Shown here: piece by piece, positions 55,937-64,000 of the stretch
Position numbering within the stretch: the first letter of the stretch is position 1
Layout of the letters: every line of letters begins with the position of its first letter
Origin: Mycolicibacterium insubricum
GTDB taxonomy: Bacteria; Actinomycetota; Actinomycetes; Mycobacteriales; Mycobacteriaceae
Assembly: GCF_010731615.1 (NCBI RefSeq)
Contig: NZ_AP022618.1
Location: 3,348,001-3,412,000, forward strand
Reading direction: 5' to 3'
Length of the DNA: 64,000 bases
Translations under genes and position numbers: made by a program
Notes under the pieces: generated by a model
Databases searched by the model: none
What the model was told of the DNA's origin: nothing
Seen by the model: only the letters and a program-made list of their open reading frames with translations

Positions 55937-57004
55937 TCACCGGATGGTGCCGGTCCCCGGGATCAGCGGCAGGTCCAGCGCGGTGACCCAGCCGGGCGGC
56001 AGATCGTTGACGGCAGGCACCGCGTTGAGTGCCCGCAGCCCCGTGGCCAGGCAGCCCGCCGTCGCGGCGTCGCGACCGGACCCGTCGGTGAACCGGAACG
56101 CGGTCTCCTGCGAAATGCTGGGGGTGCCGTCGATGTCGACGCGGTAGACATCGTCCTGGGTGCCCGACGGCCAGTCCGGCGCGGCGTCGCGGCCGATGCG
56201 GTTGACGTGCTCGATCTGGATGCGGGTTTCGCCCCGGTAGACACCGTTGATGGTGAACCGGACGGCCGCGACCCGGCCGGGTTCGATCACGCCCTTGACG
56301 GTCCGGCGCGGGGTATCGGTGACCCACTTGTCCCAGGTGGTGGTGATCTCGTCGAGCTCGATCCCGGCGGCGTGGGCGATCATCGGGACCGTCGCACCCC
56401 AGGCCATGATCAGGATGTCACGGTGTTCGAGCAGCGGACGGTAGTCGGGCTCGCACCCGATGCCCATCTCGAACTCGTAGTCGCCCTCGTAGTTGGTGTA
56501 GTCGAGCAGTTCCGAGGCGCGGACCCGGCGCACCCGCGAGCACAGGCCCATCAGGGTCATCGGGAACAGGTCGTTGGCGAAGCCGGGATCGATGCCGGTG
56601 GTGAAGCAGGACGCGCCGCCCTCGGCGCAGGCCTGGGTGATGGGCTCGATCCAGCCCGGCGGGTTCAGCGACATGGCCGGCCACACCCACGGCGTCATGG
56701 CGGTGGAGCACACGTCGATGCCGGCCCGCAGGAAACGGCCGATGACCTCGATGTTGGCGTCGGCGTGCGCAGCGGTGGGCCCGTAGTGCACCAGCGCGTC
56801 GGGCCGCAGCGCGATGAGCGCGTCGATGTCCCGGGTGGCGGTGATGCCCAGGGGTTCCAGGCCGCAGATCTCGCCGGCGTCGCGACCATCCTTGTCCGCG
56901 CTGCTGACCCCGACGCCGACCAGCTCGAATCCGGGGTGGTCGACGATCTCCGCGATCACCATCTTGCCGACGAACCCGGTACCCCAGACCACCACTCGTT
57001 TCAT
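55937..57004 (-). CDS. NAD(P)-binding dehydrogenase, DapB/amine-dehydrogenase-like
   Basis: A 355-residue protein with an N-terminal Rossmann motif VVVWGTGFVGKMVIAEIVDH and a DapB-like layout (DALVHYGPTAAHADANIEVI, TGIDPGFANDLFPMTLMGL). Related proteins are annotated as dihydrodipicolinate-reductase-like or NAD(P)H-dependent amine dehydrogenases. The substrate is unknown. It stands between the Hsp70-like gene and the divergent PE-PPE hydrolase gene. Confidence 0.83.
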   Translation of the reverse strand: MKRVVVWGTGFVGKMVIAEIVDHPGFELVGVGVSSADKDGRDAGEICGLEPLGITATRDIDALIALRPDALVHYGPTAAHADANIEVIGRFLRAGIDVCSTAMTPWVWPAMSLNPPGWIEPITQACAEGGASCFTTGIDPGFANDLFPMTLMGLCSRVRRVRASELLDYTNYEGDYEFEMGIGCEPDYRPLLEHRDILIMAWGATVPMIAHAAGIELDEITTTWDKWVTDTPRRTVKGVIEPGRVAAVRFTINGVYRGETRIQIEHVNRIGRDAAPDWPSGTQDDVYRVDIDGTPSISQETAFRFTDGSGRDAATAGCLATGLRALNAVPAVNDLPPGWVTALDLPLIPGTGTIR

Positions 57005-57080
57005 GGCGTCACCATAAGCGCCCGGGGCGGCCGTGCCGTAGCATTCCCGCTGGGTCCGGGGAGATTCTGGGGATTTGGTC

Positions 57081-58700
57081 ATGGGTAACCGAGCAGGCGG
57101 CCGACACCGCGCGCAGCCGGTCCGACGGGCTCGCCGCGTTCTCCCCACTGGCCAGGTCCGCCGGGCAACGGGCCTGCCGGTCGCGGGCATCGCCGTCGCC
57201 GGGGCGACCATGCTCGCCCTGACGCCGGGGCTGGCGCCGGTTGCGCAGGCCGCGGACACGACGCGGACCGTCAGCGCGGATGCCCGGTTGGCCGGGAACG
57301 TGTACTACCTGCGCGGGACGAATATCGGCAACGAGCCCACCGACAACCAGTACGTGGACTTCGTCGATAGGGTGCTGACCGGCACGAACATCGGTGGTGT
57401 CGCGGATGATGGCGGCAAGATCAACTATCCCGCCAGCATTTGGCCCGTGTCCAAGGGTTACTTCAACGACCCGAAATGGAACGACTCGGTCGCCGAGGGC
57501 GTCGACAATCTCGGCGAAAAGCACCCAACAACCGGCGACGTGGTTTTCGGCTTCTCACAGGGCGCCGTCGTCGCGTCCAAATACAAGGCGGACCATCCCA
57601 GCACCGCGGCCAATCCCGGCCCGACATACGTCCTGGTCGAGAACCCCAGCCGACCCAATGGCGGCGTCATGGCGCGCTTCGCCGGGCTGACGGTACCGAT
57701 CATGGACCTCACCTTCAGCGGCGCGACGCCGGTGGGAGACGAAACTTCGCCGAGCAAGACGATCGACGTCGCCCGTCAGTACGACGGATGGGCCGACTTC
57801 CCGACCTATCCGCTGAACCTGCTGGCCACCGCGAACGCCATCATGGGCATCGTGCTGGTGCACGGTAAGACCCAGACCGAGCTGACCGACCAGAACCTCG
57901 TCGACGCCAAGGGCAACGGCACGGACAGCATGTACTACCAGCAGCACGGCGACACCACCTACTACCTGATCCGCACCGACACCCTCCCGCTGCTCATGCC
58001 GGTCGCGGCGATCTCCCCGCAGCTGGCCGCCGCGCTGGACCCGCCGCTGCGGGCGCTGATCGAAACCGGTTACGACCGAACCGATTACAGCAAGCCGACC
58101 ACGGCCCAATTGTTCCCGTCGCTGAGCGCACTGCAGAAGTCCCTGGACAACACCGCCACCGACGCCGACGTCATCGCGGGCAACGCCTCCGGCGCGGAGA
58201 AGCTCAGCGCGCAGGCAACCGGTTCGGTCGCCGGTGCCATCGCCACCGCGCTCAAGCCGCTGACCCCGCAAACGACGACCACCACGACCAACCAGCTGCT
58301 CCGCAAGAGCGGGCCCGCCGAAGCCGCCGCGGTCTCCAACACCGACGACCTGACGGACGGCCCCGCCGACCCCGAGAAGCCCACACCCGCCAAGCAGTTC
58401 ACGCTGCCGCAGCTCAAGGCCGGCCAGTTCACCCTGCCGAAGCTCAAGCCCACCACCGCGAGCCGCCTCTTCACGGCGAAGCCGAAGCCCGAGGCCGCAC
58501 CCGCCGTCAAGCCCGAGAACGAAACCGAGCGCCAGGCGCAGCAGCCCAACCAGAGCCAGTACTCGGCCAACGACACCACCGATCACCGGGCGTCCGGGTT
58601 CGGTCGGCACCGCAAGGGCACCGGCGATGAGTCGGCGGGCTCGAACGCACGGACCCATGCGGATCACAAGGACCGCAAGGACAACGGCGCCAGCTCCTAG
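57081..58700 (+). CDS. Exported PE-PPE-domain serine hydrolase
   Basis: A 539-residue exported protein. A long basic N-terminus leads into VAGIAVAGATMLALTPGLAP then VAQAADTT, a signal peptide. The next 230 residues match the PE-PPE C-terminal hydrolase domain: YYLRGTNIGNEPTDNQYVDF, VVFGFSQGAVVASKYK (serine in GFSQG), VLVENPSRPNGGVMARF, YDGWADFPTYPLNLLATANA. The C-terminal 200 residues are low-complexity with LPQLKAGQFTLPKLK repeats and a charged end. There is no PE or PPE N-terminal domain. Likely a cell-wall or secreted esterase. Confidence 0.86.
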   Translation: MGNRAGGRHRAQPVRRARRVLPTGQVRRATGLPVAGIAVAGATMLALTPGLAPVAQAADTTRTVSADARLAGNVYYLRGTNIGNEPTDNQYVDFVDRVLTGTNIGGVADDGGKINYPASIWPVSKGYFNDPKWNDSVAEGVDNLGEKHPTTGDVVFGFSQGAVVASKYKADHPSTAANPGPTYVLVENPSRPNGGVMARFAGLTVPIMDLTFSGATPVGDETSPSKTIDVARQYDGWADFPTYPLNLLATANAIMGIVLVHGKTQTELTDQNLVDAKGNGTDSMYYQQHGDTTYYLIRTDTLPLLMPVAAISPQLAAALDPPLRALIETGYDRTDYSKPTTAQLFPSLSALQKSLDNTATDADVIAGNASGAEKLSAQATGSVAGAIATALKPLTPQTTTTTTNQLLRKSGPAEAAAVSNTDDLTDGPADPEKPTPAKQFTLPQLKAGQFTLPKLKPTTASRLFTAKPKPEAAPAVKPENETERQAQQPNQSQYSANDTTDHRASGFGRHRKGTGDESAGSNARTHADHKDRKDNGASS

Positions 58701-58778
58701 CGGTCGGCGCATTCCGGCGGCGATCAGCCGTCGATAGTGATTCACTCATGTCAATGAGATCTGGAGGGGGCGACGAGC

Positions 58779-62596
<3,818 letters not shown>

Positions 62597-62597
62597 G

Positions 62598-63827
62598 TCA
62601 GCGGGTCTGCAGGGTCAGTCGCTCCAGCCGGCGGACCAGGATGCTGGGCAACCACTGTCCGACGTCGACGGCATCGACCCAGTTGGTGTTCTCGATCAGG
62701 TGACCCAGGACGATTCGGGCCTCCAACCGGGCCAGCGACGCGCCGACGCAGAAGTGCACGCCCTTGCCGAAGGTGATGTGCGCCTTTCCATTAGCACGAT
62801 CGAGCCGGAATTCCTCCGGGGATTCGAACTGCGCCGGATCGTGGTTCGCCGCGCCCCACAGCAGCAGCAGGTGAGAACCCGCCGGAATGTCCACCCCGCA
62901 GAGCGCCGTGTCGCGCCAGACATGCCGGTAGTGCCCCCGGAAGGGCGCCTCGAAACGCAGGGTCTCCTCGATGAACGGCCCCAGCAGAGCTGGGTCTTCG
63001 CGTACCCGCCGTTGAACGTCGGGCTCGGTGGCCAGAATCCACGCTGCGCTGCCCAGCAGGGACGCGGTGGACTCACCGGCGGCGCTGAACAGCGTCAGCA
63101 TCATGCCCATCGCTGTGATCTGCTCCAGCTCGCCCGAGGCGTACCTCTGTGCCATATCGGCGATCAGGCCGGAACCCCGTGTCGCCACGCCGGGTTCACC
63201 CGTCGCCTTCTCGAAGTTCTCCATCACATAGCCGGCCAGCTCCATCGCGGCGGCGCCCGCGGCGGCGATCTGCTCCGAATCGACGATGCCGTCGAGCAGG
63301 GTGGTCGTCGCGTAGCCCAGCCGGATGAGGTCGTCGACGTCGGTGTCGGGTAGCCCGAGCAGCCCGGCCACCACCATCATCGGCAGCCGGTTGGCGACGG
63401 CACTCATCCACTCAATCCTGTTGTCATGCAGGTTCTCCACCCACAGACGTTCGACGGTAGCGGCGGCGAACTCCTCGATGACCTGCACGCGCCGCGCCGA
63501 CAGATGCGGTAGCAGGATCTTGCGGTGCACGGCGTGCACCGGATCGTCCGCGGTGGCCAGCGAGTGGATGGACCCGCCCGGCTCCCCCATCGACAGTGCC
63601 GTCACCGAGCCGTCGGCGTTGAAGACCATGGTCGCGGTGAGGTTCGACGAGAAGTCGTCCACCCGGGTGACCGCATCGACCACCGCGTCCCAGCCGCACA
63701 CCGCGTAGAACTCGGAATCACCGACGCGGTGCACGGGCGCCTCCGCGCGCATCCGGGCGTACAGCGGATACGGGTCCTGGATGGCGTCGGCGCCGAAGAA
63801 GCTCCGGGGGTCCGCCAGCACTGTCAT
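62598..63827 (-). CDS. Cytochrome P450
   Basis: A 409-residue soluble bacterial P450. The I-helix oxygen motif is SAAGESTASLL, the K-helix ExxR is EETLRFEAPF, the heme loop is FGKGVHFCVGASLARLEARI with the thiolate cysteine, and the perf region is NHDPAQFESPEEFRLDRANG. Length and lack of a membrane anchor are standard. The reaction is unknown. It starts as MTVLADPRSFFGADAIQDPY and converges on the antigen 85-like gene. Confidence 0.95.
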   Translation of the reverse strand: MTVLADPRSFFGADAIQDPYPLYARMRAEAPVHRVGDSEFYAVCGWDAVVDAVTRVDDFSSNLTATMVFNADGSVTALSMGEPGGSIHSLATADDPVHAVHRKILLPHLSARRVQVIEEFAAATVERLWVENLHDNRIEWMSAVANRLPMMVVAGLLGLPDTDVDDLIRLGYATTTLLDGIVDSEQIAAAGAAAMELAGYVMENFEKATGEPGVATRGSGLIADMAQRYASGELEQITAMGMMLTLFSAAGESTASLLGSAAWILATEPDVQRRVREDPALLGPFIEETLRFEAPFRGHYRHVWRDTALCGVDIPAGSHLLLLWGAANHDPAQFESPEEFRLDRANGKAHITFGKGVHFCVGASLARLEARIVLGHLIENTNWVDAVDVGQWLPSILVRRLERLTLQTR

Positions 63828-64000
63828 CCGCCCAGGCTGTCCCGGACGAGTGCACGGGTCAAGGACTGAGCAGAATATTGATCATCACACCGACGTGATC
63901 TCGGGGCAGTAATTCTCACCGCACCCGTCTGGACTGCAGTTTCTTCACTCACGGTAAGGCAATCGGTTCTCACTGTGAGAATCTGACCGCCTAAGGTGTG
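63828..64000. other. Right-edge intergenic sequence
   Basis: 173 bases upstream of the P450 gene; AT-richer than coding DNA and probably its promoter region. No gene is seen before the window ends. Confidence 0.5.

Overview
The window comes from a high-GC actinobacterium, almost certainly a Mycobacterium (probably a Mycolicibacterium-type fast grower). The evidence is the FAS-II mycolate operon (fabD-acpM-kasA-kasB-accD6) behind aceE and a MabR-type regulator, an antigen 85-like mycolyltransferase, a mycothiol-dependent formaldehyde dehydrogenase (mscR), CaeA/Hip1-like proteases, and a glnA1/glnE/glnA2 block. Gene order from glnA1 to accD6 broadly follows the M. tuberculosis Rv2220-Rv2247 segment. 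Interspersed are genes I do not place in that segment: dtd, acyl-CoA dehydrogenase, F420-type oxidoreductases, WS/DGAT, DUF2252, enoyl-CoA isomerase, amidohydrolase and a metal operon.

Layout. 0-12 kb: nitrogen assimilation (end of glnA1, then glnA2-glnE on the minus strand) and two exported alpha/beta hydrolases. 12-18 kb: lipid acyltransferase, panB, DUF2252, enoyl-CoA isomerase, CYTH-CHAD. 18.1-18.5 kb: RNase P RNA on the minus strand. 18.5-26 kb: a tightly overlapping minus-strand operon (cobC, Nif3-like, zinc ribbon, RNase H-phosphatase, methyltransferase) divergent from ptkA-like/ptpA/SURF1, then cobD. 26-30 kb: amidohydrolase, a CmtR-like metal sensor with a Cys-tailed transporter, and an F420-type oxidoreductase.

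29.99-33.33 kb is the one clear accessory insertion. A 46-bp perfect direct repeat of the 3' end of tRNA-Val(TAC) brackets 3.3 kb with visibly lower GC. It holds a three-gene minus-strand operon (a nucleotidyltransferase-like DUF6932-type protein, an unknown 327-residue protein overlapping it by 14 bp, and a winged-helix-like protein), an ISL3 transposase remnant and no integrase. This is the best candidate in the window for an undescribed system, perhaps of defence or toxin-antitoxin type, though no function is shown by the sequence.

33.4-44.8 kb returns to core genes: ahpE, DUF3052, a lipoprotein, aceE, mabR with a TTTTGT-N9-ACAAAA operator, and the FAS-II operon ending in a strong terminator. 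44.8-64 kb is envelope and secretion oriented. It holds two tandem small secreted paralogues, a DUF4185 (possible arabinanase) exported protein with a coupled secreted partner, DUF3145, a penicillin-binding-like serine hydrolase, mscR with a metallo-beta-lactamase-fold partner, a membrane-anchored Hsp70-like protein, a PE-PPE-type hydrolase, a receptor Ser/Thr kinase overlapping a beta-lactamase-like lipoprotein, an antigen 85-like enzyme and a cytochrome P450. Calls rest on reading the translated sequence and on remembered family motifs; no database search was run.
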